From Cystobacter ferrugineus (GTDB lineage: Bacteria > Myxococcota > Myxococcia > Myxococcales > Myxococcaceae), in assembly GCF_001887355.1 (NCBI RefSeq), contig NZ_MPIN01000015.1, positions 122,268-186,267 of the forward strand: DNA of 64,000 nt, in the 5' to 3' direction. Positions 53,680 through 62,473 of this stretch are shown here, one piece after another. The translations under genes and the position numbers were made by a program. A model generated the notes under the pieces. That model made no database searches. It saw only the letters and a list, made by a program, of their open reading frames with translations, and had not been told where the DNA came from. Every line of letters begins with the position of its first letter. Within the stretch, counting starts at the first letter, position 1.

Positions 53680-55127
53680 ATTCCTCTCCTGATATTTTCA
53701 ATTGCCTTCAATCCGAACTGACGCTGGGCTTCGTATGACTGAGTGCCAAGCCATCGCCGAACCGTCAGGGTGTTGGAGCCGGTGATTCCTTCTCGGATCG
53801 ATGAGTAGAAAGCACTCACGTCGGTGTGTAGCCCCTCGTTGAGTGCGGTGATGTTTTCGGTATTGTGAAGGGCCTCGCCTCCAAACCGCTTCACATTGCC
53901 CGGGGTCTGCTCCACGATGTGATGCCATTGCTTTCCCGAGCCCGCTGGCCCCATGGCCGACTTGAAGCCACTAAACGACCCCCACGCCCTGTGCCCGTTG
54001 GCGAGGAGCTTACCCCGAGTTGGGGCAGGACTCCCAGCGCCAACGCCCCGGGCGACCATGGCCACGGCATGAGGCGCCAACACCACGCGGATCACCCCCT
54101 CTGGCACAGAGACAATAAGGCGCTCGGCTCCGGTTGCGGTCTCCAGCAGGCCCAACCCAGTACGAGCCGCGACTTTCTCCGACGCTTGCGCGAATCCGGG
54201 GAGTTTGGGGGCCTTGGAAGCAAGGGCCACCGTTTCGCCAATGGCCGCCGTCCCCACGATGACGAGAATCCGCACACTGTTGGGACCGATGACACGCCCG
54301 AAACGCTCACCAATCTCGCGTAACTCCGCAAAGGTGGAGGCCCGGGGCGCATCTTCGTAAAGCCGCGCATAGGCCCGCAGCAAATCGAAGAATTCATAAC
54401 CAAGATAACCCCACAAGGCGGCACTAAACACCAGAGCCGCGCCCTTTGTTATCGGCTCGGGCACTGGCGCCAACAGCAGCGCCATATAGACCGTGATGCT
54501 CATGCTCAGCATTGCGAGCATTTGTGTAGGGTTGAGCATGGCGCGCAACTCCGCGTTCACACCATCCAGGGCTGGCCCTACCGCCAGGGCGAGCGCAAGG
54601 CTTCGCTTGTCTTTATCCTGGAAGCGGGACCCGTCCTCAAACAGCGTCAGGCAGTCCCCTGGAGTGCCGCACCGCTCACAAAACTGACCATAGGACCGGG
54701 CCAGGTCTGATTGCCACGCTTCGCCGCTCACGGACGCGGAAGCCAACGCCAGCCTACGGCCGACATACAACGGGGGCCGAGACGCGGCCACCCGAAGCGG
54801 CATGTCAAGCCAAAGCGTTGTCATGGCTGCCGAAAACTCAGCGTCGCTCACCTGCACAGGCGCGAAGTCCGCAGGCAGCTTGGCAAAGAAAGCCTCTCCC
54901 TGGCCCCAGTCCTCCAGGCTCCAGTCCACGGATTCTGACTTCTGCGCCCAGGACTCGGGCGAGTCGCGCGGCACGGGCGGATGGTAACGGAAAGCCGTCG
55001 ACCCTCCACCCATGGGGACCCCCGTGGTGCACGCTGAAATCAGCATCAGCGCCGCCAGGGCTAGCGCCCCCGCGCGCGGAGGCCGCCGCATGTCCACGAA
55101 ACGCGAATTGTCGGAATGTTTCAACAT
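53664..55127 (-). CDS. SitA-like polymorphic lipoprotein toxin
   Basis: 487 residues from ATG 55127, after GAGAGG; ATGs at 55169 and 55091 are alternatives. Lipobox LISAC. The body has the SitA-type layout: N-terminal region with VPRDSPESWAQ and WLDMPLRVAASRPPLYVGRRL, two hydrophobic stretches (LSMSITVYMALLLAPVPEP, ALVFSAALWGYLGYEFFDLL), and a C-terminal toxin domain with QWHHIVEQ at about 400, LHNTENITALNEGLHTDVSAFYSS and TVRRWLGTQSYEAQRQFG. The HH motif suggests a nuclease of the HNH/AHH sort. SitA toxins pass between myxobacterial cells by outer-membrane exchange and kill kin lacking the immunity protein. The GC bias is visibly weaker than in neighbours, so a mobile origin is likely. Confidence 0.85.
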   Translation of the reverse strand: MLKHSDNSRFVDMRRPPRAGALALAALMLISACTTGVPMGGGSTAFRYHPPVPRDSPESWAQKSESVDWSLEDWGQGEAFFAKLPADFAPVQVSDAEFSAAMTTLWLDMPLRVAASRPPLYVGRRLALASASVSGEAWQSDLARSYGQFCERCGTPGDCLTLFEDGSRFQDKDKRSLALALAVGPALDGVNAELRAMLNPTQMLAMLSMSITVYMALLLAPVPEPITKGAALVFSAALWGYLGYEFFDLLRAYARLYEDAPRASTFAELREIGERFGRVIGPNSVRILVIVGTAAIGETVALASKAPKLPGFAQASEKVAARTGLGLLETATGAERLIVSVPEGVIRVVLAPHAVAMVARGVGAGSPAPTRGKLLANGHRAWGSFSGFKSAMGPAGSGKQWHHIVEQTPGNVKRFGGEALHNTENITALNEGLHTDVSAFYSSIREGITGSNTLTVRRWLGTQSYEAQRQFGLKAIENIRRGIWKVR

Positions 55128-55177
55128 CGCCGCACCTCTCCGGGCGGGCCACCCGAGTTGGGAGCCCAAACCCGAAG

Positions 55178-55207
55178 ATTACAGAGGGAGGCTGACGGCA
55201 AGGTCAA
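55178..55207 (-). promoter_or_regulatory. Sigma-70-type promoter of the toxin gene
   Basis: On the minus strand TTGACC (complement of 55202-55207) and TGTAAT (complement of 55178-55183) are separated by 18 bp; each matches five of six consensus bases. Transcription would start near 55170, giving a leader of about 43 nt before the ATG at 55127. A small hairpin ACCTA-TTGAG-TAGGT lies further upstream (55235-55249). Confidence 0.55.
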
Positions 55208-55265
55208 CTCACCGGGTCTGGTGAGATACTAAGTACCTATTGAGTAGGTTAGACTTACTGGACAC

Positions 55266-55730
55266 TCACCAGGTGCCCGGTGGCGGGGGCGGCGCGAACT
55301 TCCAGAGCACTTTGTCCCCCGCCTGGAGCACCTTGGCGCCCACGCCCGCGTCGGCGTAGGTGCCATTGACCCAGAACTGCCAGCTCCGCTTGTCTCGCCC
55401 GCCGCCCTGGTTCTTGAACCCATCGATCCCGGTGACGAACACCATGGAGCCACTGCCCGAGTGCTTGAGTTCGATGGAAGGGGAGCGCCGGGCCGCGGCC
55501 TGGGTGGCCTCCCAGGCCGTCATCCCCTGGCGCCACTCGATGCCCGTCAGGACCTTCTCCTTGCCATTGCCATAATCAAAGACAACCGAGACGGTCGCGG
55601 GGGCGCTCTTGCCCTCCGGGGCCTTCTTCGCCGGCTCATCCGCCCAGACGGGCACCGAGGCGAACCCCAGCACCACCAGCGCCAGACAGCCCAGCAGGGA
55701 ACGACGTGACGGCTTCGGGGTCTCACTCAT
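55266..55730 (-). CDS. Exported DUF4430-like protein with Tat-type signal
   Basis: 154 residues. N-terminus SRRSLLGCLALVVLGFASVPVWA carries a twin-arginine motif, suggesting Tat export. The mature domain (about 45-154) with TGIEWRQGMTAWEATQAAARR, VFVTGIDGFKNQ and WQFWVNGTYADAGVGAKVLQAGDKVLWKF resembles the DUF4430/transcobalamin-like C-terminal fold, which is related to gel-forming or cobalamin-binding modules. It overlaps ileS by four bases (ATGA), an odd partner for an aminoacyl-tRNA synthetase. Residue motifs are intact, unlike the fragment at 52925-53187. Confidence 0.82.
   Translation of the reverse strand: MSETPKPSRRSLLGCLALVVLGFASVPVWADEPAKKAPEGKSAPATVSVVFDYGNGKEKVLTGIEWRQGMTAWEATQAAARRSPSIELKHSGSGSMVFVTGIDGFKNQGGGRDKRSWQFWVNGTYADAGVGAKVLQAGDKVLWKFAPPPPPGTW
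55275..55531. repeat. Direct repeat, right copy
   Basis: Right copy of the 257-bp repeat, located in the 3' part of the intact DUF4430-like gene. The differences from the left copy cluster in the region coding for ARRSPSIELKHSGSGS, so the left copy has drifted or came from a different strain. Confidence 0.88.
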
Positions 55731-58627
55731 GACAGTGCCTCCTGGCATTTGCCGCAGACGGAAGCGCCCGCGGCCACCTGCTCCGAGTACGTCCAGCAAC
55801 GAGGGCACTTGGCGCCCCGGGCCGGCAGCACCTCCGCCTTCACGTCCTCGCCCAACGCCTGCGCCACGTCGAGCGCCTGGGCCTTCTCCCCCGCCCCGTC
55901 CGCCAGCTCCACCTGGCTCACGATGAGCAGCCCTGGCAGCTCCGCCGCGTGGGACTGGAGGAACTCGCGCGCCTTGCCGCTCGCGCTCAGCACCACCCGC
56001 GCCTCCAGCGAGGAGCCGATCATCTTCTCGCGCCGCGCCGCCTCCAGCAGCCCCTGCACGGCGCCACGCACCGCGAAGAGTTTCGCGTACCGCTCGGCCA
56101 GGGCCGCGTCGGGCTTCACCGACGGCTCCGGGAAGTCCGTCAGGAAGACGCTCTCCGCCTTCTTCCCCGGCAGGTACTGCCACGCCTCCTCCGCCGTGAA
56201 GCTCATGATGGGCGCCAGCACCTGCAGCAGCACCGTGGCCACCTCGTACAGCACCGTCTGCGCGCCGCGCCGCGCCTCGCCCGTCGCCTTGGACGTGTAG
56301 AGCCGGTCCTTGAGGATGTCGAAGTACACCGCCGACAGGTCCCCCGCGCAGAAGTCCACCACCGTCGCGTACACGAGGTGGAACTCGTACGCCTCGTAGG
56401 CTCGCTTCACCCGCGCCACCACGTCCGCGAGCCGGCCCCGCGCCCACGTGTCCAGGGGCTGCAACCGCTCCGCCGCCACCGCGTCCCGCTCCGGCTCGAA
56501 GTCATACAGGTTGCTCAGCGCGTAGCGGATGGTGTTGCGGATCTTCCGGTAGCCCTCGCTCAGGCCCTTGAGGATTTGATCCGACAGGCGCACGTCGTTG
56601 CGGTAGTCGCTGCTGGCCACCCACAGCCGGAGCACCTCGGCGCCGTACTGCTGGATGATCTTCTCCGGGGCCACCGTGTTGCCCACGCTCTTGGACATCT
56701 TCTCGCCCTTGCCGTCCACCACGAAGCCGTGCGTGAGACAGGCCTTGTAGGGCGACACGTCGCGCGTGCCCACCGACACCAGGATGGACGAGTGGAACCA
56801 GCCCCGGTGCTGATCACTCCCCTCGAGGAACAGGTCCGCCGGAATGCGCTGGCGCCGGTCCAGCACCGCGCTGAACATGCACGCCGAGTCGAACCACACA
56901 TCCAGGATGTCCGTCTCGCGGCGGAAGCTCGTCTTGCCGCACCTGCCGCACGCGCGCTGGCCCTCGGGCAGGAAGTCCGCCACCGGCGTGCGGTACCACA
57001 CGCCCACGCCCTGCTTCTCCACCGCCACCGCCACGTTCTCCATCAACTCCGGGGAGATGAGCGCCTCGTCGCAGCCCTCGCAGTAGGCGATGGGAATGGG
57101 CACGCCCCAGCTCCGCTGACGGCTGATGCACCAGTCCGGCCGCGTCTCCAGCATGCCCCGGATGCGGCTCTGCCCCCACGAGGGCACCCACTGCACCCGG
57201 TCCACCTCTTCCAGCACCTGCTGGCGGTACGTCTTGCCCTCGCCTTCGTGCAGCGGCTTGTCCAACGGAATGAACCACTGGTACGTGGCGCTGAGGATGA
57301 CCGGGTTGTGGCAGCGCCAGCAGTGCGGATAGCTGTGCTCCACCTTGTCCGTCTTGCCGTTGAGCAGCACGCCCTTGTCCGCGAGCACGTCGATGACGAG
57401 TGGGTTGGCCTCGAAGACCTTCTTGCCCGCGAGCCACTCGCCCACGCTGTCGTCGAAGCGGCCGTCGTGGCGGATGGGGTTGTAGATGTCGAGCCCGTAC
57501 TTCAGGCCCACCTCGTAGTCCTCCTGGCCATGCCCCGGCGCCGTGTGCACCAGGCCCGTACCGGCCTCCAGCGTCACGTGCTCGCCCAGGAGGATCTTCC
57601 CCTCACGCGGATGGAAGACGTGCCGGTAGGTGCAGCCCTCCAGCTCGTCGCCCCGCGCGTAGGCGAGGATGCGCTCGGGCTCCACCAGCGCCGTCGCCGA
57701 CACCTCGCTGCCCTTCACCTTCACCGTCTTCACTTCCAGCTCGTCCGCCTTCACCTCGGCGAGCACCCGGGGCAGCAGGTCCTTGGCCACGCAGATGACG
57801 CGCTCGCCGAGCGCGTAGAACACGTACTCGTACTCGGCGTTCATCGCGATGGCGAGGTTGGCCGGCAGCGTCCAGGGCGTGGTGGTCCAGATGACGAAGG
57901 AGACGTTGCGCCCCGCGAGCGCCGGCACCCGCTCGGCCACCTCGGGGCCCGCGGGGAAGGCCACGTACACGGACGGGCTCGAGTGCTGCTCGTACTCCAC
58001 CTCGGCCTCGGCGAGCGCCGTCTGATCCGTGAGGCAGAAGTACACCGGCTTCTTGCGCCGGTAGAGCATGCCGCGCCGGGCGAAGGTGGCCAGCTCGCGG
58101 ATCTCCTGCGCCTCGTAGGCGAAGTCGAGCGTGCGGTAGGGATTGTCCCAGTCCCCGAGCACCCCCAGGCGCTTGAACTCGGTGCGCTGGATGTCGATGA
58201 ACTCCAGCGCGTACTCGCGGCACCGGGCGAGGAAGGCCTCGCGGTCCAGCGTGCGCTTGTCGATCTTCTTGTCCTTGAGCCGCTTCTCCACCGCCTGCTC
58301 GATGGGCAGGCCGTGCGTGTCCCAGCCGGGGATGTAGTCACACTGGCGGCCGGAGAGATTGCGGTACTTCACCACGATGTCCTTGAGGACCTTGTTGAGC
58401 GCGTGGCCCGCGTGCAGGTGGCCGTTGGCGTACGGCGGCCCGTCGGCGATGACGAAGGGCTCGCGGCCCACGCGCCGCTCGAGGATCTTTCCCCAGATGC
58501 CATGGTCCGCCCACCAGCCGAGCATGCGGGGCTCGAGCTGGGCGAGGTTCCCCTTCATGGGGAAGTCCGTCTTGGGAAGGTTGACCGTGTCCTTGGAATC
58601 CTGGGGAGGCGCTCCGGCATCGTTCAT
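55727..58627 (-). CDS. ileS: Isoleucyl-tRNA synthetase
   Basis: 966 residues from ATG 58627. Class I synthetase that charges tRNA-Ile with editing of valine. HIGH-type motif PPYANGHLHAGHALNK near residues 65-80, editing domain (TTTPWTLPANLAIA, HTAPGHGQEDYEVG), KMSKS in KGEKMSKSVGN, and a C-terminal zinc ribbon CPRCWTYSE...CGKCQEAL. This is the standard bacterial type. No T-box is seen upstream. A TATAAT at 58663-58668 on the minus strand is a probable -10 element. Confidence 0.97.
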   Translation of the reverse strand: MNDAGAPPQDSKDTVNLPKTDFPMKGNLAQLEPRMLGWWADHGIWGKILERRVGREPFVIADGPPYANGHLHAGHALNKVLKDIVVKYRNLSGRQCDYIPGWDTHGLPIEQAVEKRLKDKKIDKRTLDREAFLARCREYALEFIDIQRTEFKRLGVLGDWDNPYRTLDFAYEAQEIRELATFARRGMLYRRKKPVYFCLTDQTALAEAEVEYEQHSSPSVYVAFPAGPEVAERVPALAGRNVSFVIWTTTPWTLPANLAIAMNAEYEYVFYALGERVICVAKDLLPRVLAEVKADELEVKTVKVKGSEVSATALVEPERILAYARGDELEGCTYRHVFHPREGKILLGEHVTLEAGTGLVHTAPGHGQEDYEVGLKYGLDIYNPIRHDGRFDDSVGEWLAGKKVFEANPLVIDVLADKGVLLNGKTDKVEHSYPHCWRCHNPVILSATYQWFIPLDKPLHEGEGKTYRQQVLEEVDRVQWVPSWGQSRIRGMLETRPDWCISRQRSWGVPIPIAYCEGCDEALISPELMENVAVAVEKQGVGVWYRTPVADFLPEGQRACGRCGKTSFRRETDILDVWFDSACMFSAVLDRRQRIPADLFLEGSDQHRGWFHSSILVSVGTRDVSPYKACLTHGFVVDGKGEKMSKSVGNTVAPEKIIQQYGAEVLRLWVASSDYRNDVRLSDQILKGLSEGYRKIRNTIRYALSNLYDFEPERDAVAAERLQPLDTWARGRLADVVARVKRAYEAYEFHLVYATVVDFCAGDLSAVYFDILKDRLYTSKATGEARRGAQTVLYEVATVLLQVLAPIMSFTAEEAWQYLPGKKAESVFLTDFPEPSVKPDAALAERYAKLFAVRGAVQGLLEAARREKMIGSSLEARVVLSASGKAREFLQSHAAELPGLLIVSQVELADGAGEKAQALDVAQALGEDVKAEVLPARGAKCPRCWTYSEQVAAGASVCGKCQEALS

Positions 58628-58662
58628 GCCGGGGCCGTAACATGGGAGGGACGAGCGCTTCA

Positions 58663-58687
58663 ATTATAGTCCAACGGCTCCTATAAT
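58663..58687. promoter_or_regulatory. Overlapping divergent -10 elements in an inverted repeat
   Basis: ATTATAG at 58663-58669 and CTATAAT at 58681-58687 are perfect inverted repeats. Each supplies a TATAAT hexamer: minus strand 36 nt before ileS, plus strand 65 nt before the Cys-rich gene. The plus-strand -10 has a weak TTCAAT 17 bp upstream. Divergent promoters that compete for polymerase, or a shared operator, are likely. Confidence 0.5.
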
Positions 58688-58751
58688 CGCTCACCCGCCG
58701 GGCAGCGCAGGCCCCCGGCGAGCCACCGTCCCCTACCCTGGAACCTCACTC

Positions 58752-59042
58752 ATGAAACACTCCTCGCTGCTGGCCCTCGCGCTCTCCTGTCTCCTGCCCG
58801 CCGCCGCCCTGGCCAAGGACCCGGCTCCCACCCGGCGGGACAAGGAGCCCAAGCCTGTCATGAACACCCAACAGGCCCAGGCACTCAACAAGTGCATGTC
58901 GAAGTGCCAGGAGCCCATGCAGTCGTGCATGGACGACTGCAATGGCAACCAGGACTGCAACATGAATTGCGGCGGCAAGTTCTCCGAATGCATCAACAAG
59001 TCGTGCGGGGACCTGCTCCCCAAGGCCACGCCGCAGCAGTAG
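58752..59042 (+). CDS. Small secreted Cys-rich protein
   Basis: 96 residues. Signal peptide MKHSSLLALALSCLLPAAALA. The mature part has seven Cys in CMSKCQEPMQSCMDDCNGNQDC and NMNCGGKFSECINKSCG, spaced C-x3-C, C-x3-C, C-x5-C, C-x3-C, in an amphipathic helical pattern that suggests a disulfide-locked helical hairpin, comparable to CHCH-like folds. Periplasmic. No family named. Convergent with the gene ending at 59080. Confidence 0.72.
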   Translation: MKHSSLLALALSCLLPAAALAKDPAPTRRDKEPKPVMNTQQAQALNKCMSKCQEPMQSCMDDCNGNQDCNMNCGGKFSECINKSCGDLLPKATPQQ

Positions 59043-59079
59043 GCGCGCGGGGCGAGGGCGGCCCGGCGCCCGAGCCCGC

Positions 59080-59883
59080 TCAAGGGGCTGGAGCCGCCGG
59101 CTCCACTCCGCCCACCTGACGCACCAGCCACACCATCAGCCGGCCCTTGTCGTCCGGCCGGGCGCGCACCCGCAGCCACTCCGAGCCCCGCTGGTATTCC
59201 CCCTGCTGCCCGGTGGCCTTGTAGCCCGCGTTCACCAGTTCCTCCCGATAGAAGGCCTGGACCTTGTCCGGCGTGGAGTCCACGTCATAGGCCGCGCTCG
59301 ACTGTCCCTCCGCCTCCGTGCGCAGCAGGTTGCGCGCGCCCGGCATCAGGGGAGCCCACCCGAGTGACTGGTTTTGGATCCCCGGCTTCCAGGCGCCCAC
59401 GTTCGCCGTGCCCAGGATGACCGAGGTGGTCTTGTCCGGATTGGACTGGAGGATGACCGTATAGGACAGCATCTGCTTGGGATCCAACGCCGTGAGCTGG
59501 GGCTCGCGGGAGATGGCGGCCTGCTTCTCGAGCGGAGCGACGTAGAGCCCCGCCTTCTCGAAGAAGCGCACGAAGTGCACGGCGAGGTCATCCGCGGACC
59601 GGGACGAGCGCGCCAGTTGGATGAGGACCGGCACGCCATTGGCCGCGATGGGCCCGTCCGTGTCCACCCACGCGAGCAACCCCGGGACATCCCAACGCAG
59701 GGGAACCAGCTTGCCGGGCGGTGCGGACGGCGCCGCGCCCGCCGGGGTCCCCGACGGCGCGCCCGAGGCGCCCGCGGTGGCGCGCTCCGCGGCGGCCTTG
59801 CCCTCGCGCGCCGGGGCCTCCGCCTTCTTGGCGGCGGCATCGCTCGGGGCCGCCGCCAACATCCAGGCCAGGACGAGGAACAT
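59080..59883 (-). CDS. Exported protein of the Tad-like operon
   Basis: 267 residues from ATG 59883, overlapping the upstream stop by one base. Signal peptide MFLVLAWMLAAAPSDAAA, an Ala/Pro-rich spacer (about 20-60), and a domain about 60-260 with GKLVPLRWDVPGLL, SYTVILQSNPDKTTSVILG and AYDVDSTPDKVQAFYREELVNAGYKATGQQG. The last part resembles bacterial domains that bind components of envelope machines, but no family is claimed. Being last in the operon with three pseudopilin-like genes suggests an accessory role there. Confidence 0.7.
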   Translation of the reverse strand: MFLVLAWMLAAAPSDAAAKKAEAPAREGKAAAERATAGASGAPSGTPAGAAPSAPPGKLVPLRWDVPGLLAWVDTDGPIAANGVPVLIQLARSSRSADDLAVHFVRFFEKAGLYVAPLEKQAAISREPQLTALDPKQMLSYTVILQSNPDKTTSVILGTANVGAWKPGIQNQSLGWAPLMPGARNLLRTEAEGQSSAAYDVDSTPDKVQAFYREELVNAGYKATGQQGEYQRGSEWLRVRARPDDKGRLMVWLVRQVGGVEPAAPAP

Positions 59884-60872
59884 CAGGGGCAATCCTTTCC
59901 GAGGAAACAGCCATCCCGCATGAGGTAGGCCGCCGAATACGCCAGACCGGGAACACCGATGGGCGCGGCCCCGGGAGTGGTGGGCCAGAGCGGCCAGCCC
60001 TCCGCCAGGGAGAAGCCCGTGGGCTGGACGAAGAGCGGCTCGCCCGCGCTGCTCATCCAGAACATGTTCTCGCCACCATAGAAGAACGGCATGGGCATCC
60101 TCTTGACGATGCCCATGGCCATCTTGCTGCCGGCCATCCCCTGGCCCAACCCGTTGAGGGTGAAGACGCTGCCGGCCATCAAATAGAAGGGAATGTTGGT
60201 GGGGCACGGCGCGGGGACGTCGGGGATGAACGGGCAGATGCCGGACTCGGAGTCCCCGGACAGCCCCCAGTCATCCAGCGCCATGGTCAACCGCCCCGTG
60301 CAGACGCCGCCCCGGGCCCGGCCCATGCCACACACGCGGAAGGGCTCGGGACGCAGCATGTGCGGCTGGGAGAAGAAGCCATTGGGGCCCTCCATGAACT
60401 TCCGGGGAAGCGTATAGGCGCCCACCGGATCGACGAGCGCCTCGGACTGGCAGCTCAATCCGCCCGCGTCCGCGTAGGCCGCGATGGTCAGCGGGCTCGG
60501 ACCGAACGAGGGGCCGGCGTTCGTGCGGCACGTCACGTTCATTCCCGACACGCGGGTGAAGACCTGGGCGAGCCCGTCACCGTGGGCGGTGGAGGTCCGG
60601 CTGTCGAAATCCCGGTAGCGCTCGGTGGCCTCCGCGGCGGCGATCCGCGCGGCCGCATCGGAGGGATTGTTGTTCAACGGCCACGAGTGGAGTCTGTGAC
60701 CGGTGGTGTCCAGCAGCGCCGAGTGCGACGCCTCCGTCACCTTCACCGACAGGTAGCCGATCTCCGCGAAGTGGATGCCGAACATCACCACGGTGACGAA
60801 GACCAACAGCCCGAGCACCAGTTCCGTCAGGGATTGGCCGCGCGAGGCGCGGCGGCGCGAAAGGCTCCTCAT
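59883..60872 (-). CDS. TadE-like pseudopilin, long form
   Basis: 329 residues from ATG 60872. After RRASRGQS comes the TadE helix LTELVLGLLVFVTVVMFGIHFAEIGYLS, then a periplasmic domain of about 270 residues with many Cys (CRTNAG, LSCQSE, VCGMG, GVCTGRL, GICPF, APCPTN, DGCFLGKDC). TadE/TadF-type minor pilins help assemble Flp pili. The unusual length and Cys content point to a specialised tip or surface protein. TGATG overlaps with both neighbours. Confidence 0.82.
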   Translation of the reverse strand: MRSLSRRRASRGQSLTELVLGLLVFVTVVMFGIHFAEIGYLSVKVTEASHSALLDTTGHRLHSWPLNNNPSDAAARIAAAEATERYRDFDSRTSTAHGDGLAQVFTRVSGMNVTCRTNAGPSFGPSPLTIAAYADAGGLSCQSEALVDPVGAYTLPRKFMEGPNGFFSQPHMLRPEPFRVCGMGRARGGVCTGRLTMALDDWGLSGDSESGICPFIPDVPAPCPTNIPFYLMAGSVFTLNGLGQGMAGSKMAMGIVKRMPMPFFYGGENMFWMSSAGEPLFVQPTGFSLAEGWPLWPTTPGAAPIGVPGLAYSAAYLMRDGCFLGKDCP

Positions 60873-62473
60873 CACGGACCTCCCTCGTAGCCATTGGCAC
60901 GCAGGGCCTCGAAAGACTCCGCCGCCCAACCGGTGCCCACGTCGCCCAGCGTGTCGGGGACATCGTCTTCGCCCTGATCATCGACCGTGAGGGGAACCAG
61001 GGTGGCGCGCCAGTAGGGGTTGAGCAGGTTGGGCGGTTCCTTCCAGTGCCCCTTGCGGTGGTAGTAGGTGATGCCCGCCGACAGCGCCGTCTGCCTGCTG
61101 ATGTTGGTCCCATCCGCGAGCACCAACCCCCGGTTGTCGAATCCGGACTCCCGCGAGGGACTGAAGCGGAAGCGGAAGCCGAGGTTCCACGGATCCACGG
61201 GCTGGCCGCTGGCCTCGCGCACGCCGTAGTCACGCTGGATGACGGCGAAGTTCTTCGGCTGCCCGAAGTTGTCGTCCTCCTGCACCAGGGGCAGGGGATT
61301 GTAGTCGATGAAGGTGGGCCACATGCTCGGACAGCGCATGCACCGGCCCAGGGTGTGACGCACGGGCGCGGGAATCAGGTCCGCCAGGAAGACGGGGCTC
61401 CAGAAGTGCAGGTCCGTCGGGTCCGTCGAGTCGGTGGAGCTCAACCAGACATTCGTGGGTAACGCGGACTGGTAGCGGGGACACGGCATGAAGGTGTGGT
61501 TGAAGCGCAGCGTGCTGGCGCCATGGTCATCCGTCCAGGAGTACTTGCCGTTGACCAGGGGCCACAGCGCGCCGTGGTTGGGCAGGGTGGAGAAGTAGGA
61601 ACTGCCCTGGTTGACGACCATCACGTTGTCCGGTGGCGCCACGTAACCCAATGACTGCAATTGCTGTTGGATCACCATCGCGGGAATGCCGGAGCGGCCG
61701 GTGATGAAGGAGAAGCCCCGGCTGCCCATGGCCGCGAAGACATGGTGGGAGTTGAGGATGTCGATGGGCGTGGTCGCGCCCGTGAAGAAACCAATCTCCC
61801 GGTTGGAGACCGAGTCTCCACCCCCAGGTGCGCTCCACTCTCCAGGCACCCGGCTGCCCGCTTTCGCGGCGTCCACGATCTCATCGGCCAGGCTCTGGCC
61901 GCTGATCTCCCCCATCAGTCGCACGTACTCGAGGAGTTGCACCCCGTGCAGGCGCATGGCCGCGTCCTGCAGGCGCAGCGACTGGGCGCCCGCCTCCGTG
62001 TCCAGCGCCTGGAACTCCATGGACTCCATGATGTCCCGGAACCGGACCATGTAGGACTTCAAACCCGCCAGTTTGGCAGCGGCGATGGAGCATCCGCACA
62101 TCCAGGTGCATCCCGAATAGGGATTGCAGCACCTGCCCGCGTCCGCCCAGTGCGCCCCGGAGATGATGGTGTAATTGAGGGAGGTGGCCGCGACGTGGGC
62201 CCGGAAGAGCGTGGACCAACTGATGAGGCTCTGCACCGCCGCCATGGACACCATGTGGGCGATCTGCGCGCGGCTCAGCAAGGCGATCTCGTTGTAGACA
62301 CGCGCGGTGACGGCCGCGTTGCTGTAGGCGGCGGCATCCGCCACGGCCTGCACCTCCATCTTCTCGCGTACCTTGGTGCCGATGGACAGTGTGACCGTCA
62401 CCATCAGCGTGAGCAGGAAGAGGGAGATGACCATGAGGACCATTGTCTGGCCCCGACGAGGGTAGGGTGTCAC
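60872..62473 (-). CDS. TadG-like membrane protein
   Basis: 533 residues from GTG 62473 (GTGA overlap). N-terminus YPRRGQTMVLMVISLFLLTLMVTVTLSIGTKV is the TadG/Flp-associated helix, followed by KMEVQAVADAAAYSNAAV, the usual continuation. The periplasmic part is helical to about 170, with a Cys cluster CCNPYSGCTWMCGCS near 110, and beta-rich toward the end. TadG anchors or caps Flp-type pili. No VWA motif is evident, which separates it from classical long TadG. Confidence 0.8.
   Translation of the reverse strand: MTPYPRRGQTMVLMVISLFLLTLMVTVTLSIGTKVREKMEVQAVADAAAYSNAAVTARVYNEIALLSRAQIAHMVSMAAVQSLISWSTLFRAHVAATSLNYTIISGAHWADAGRCCNPYSGCTWMCGCSIAAAKLAGLKSYMVRFRDIMESMEFQALDTEAGAQSLRLQDAAMRLHGVQLLEYVRLMGEISGQSLADEIVDAAKAGSRVPGEWSAPGGGDSVSNREIGFFTGATTPIDILNSHHVFAAMGSRGFSFITGRSGIPAMVIQQQLQSLGYVAPPDNVMVVNQGSSYFSTLPNHGALWPLVNGKYSWTDDHGASTLRFNHTFMPCPRYQSALPTNVWLSSTDSTDPTDLHFWSPVFLADLIPAPVRHTLGRCMRCPSMWPTFIDYNPLPLVQEDDNFGQPKNFAVIQRDYGVREASGQPVDPWNLGFRFRFSPSRESGFDNRGLVLADGTNISRQTALSAGITYYHRKGHWKEPPNLLNPYWRATLVPLTVDDQGEDDVPDTLGDVGTGWAAESFEALRANGYEGGP

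Noticed and set aside
55949-58669. Plus-strand frame of about 900 codons opposite ileS
   Set aside because: It is a shadow of a certain isoleucyl-tRNA synthetase gene and is rich in His, Arg and Gln without domains.
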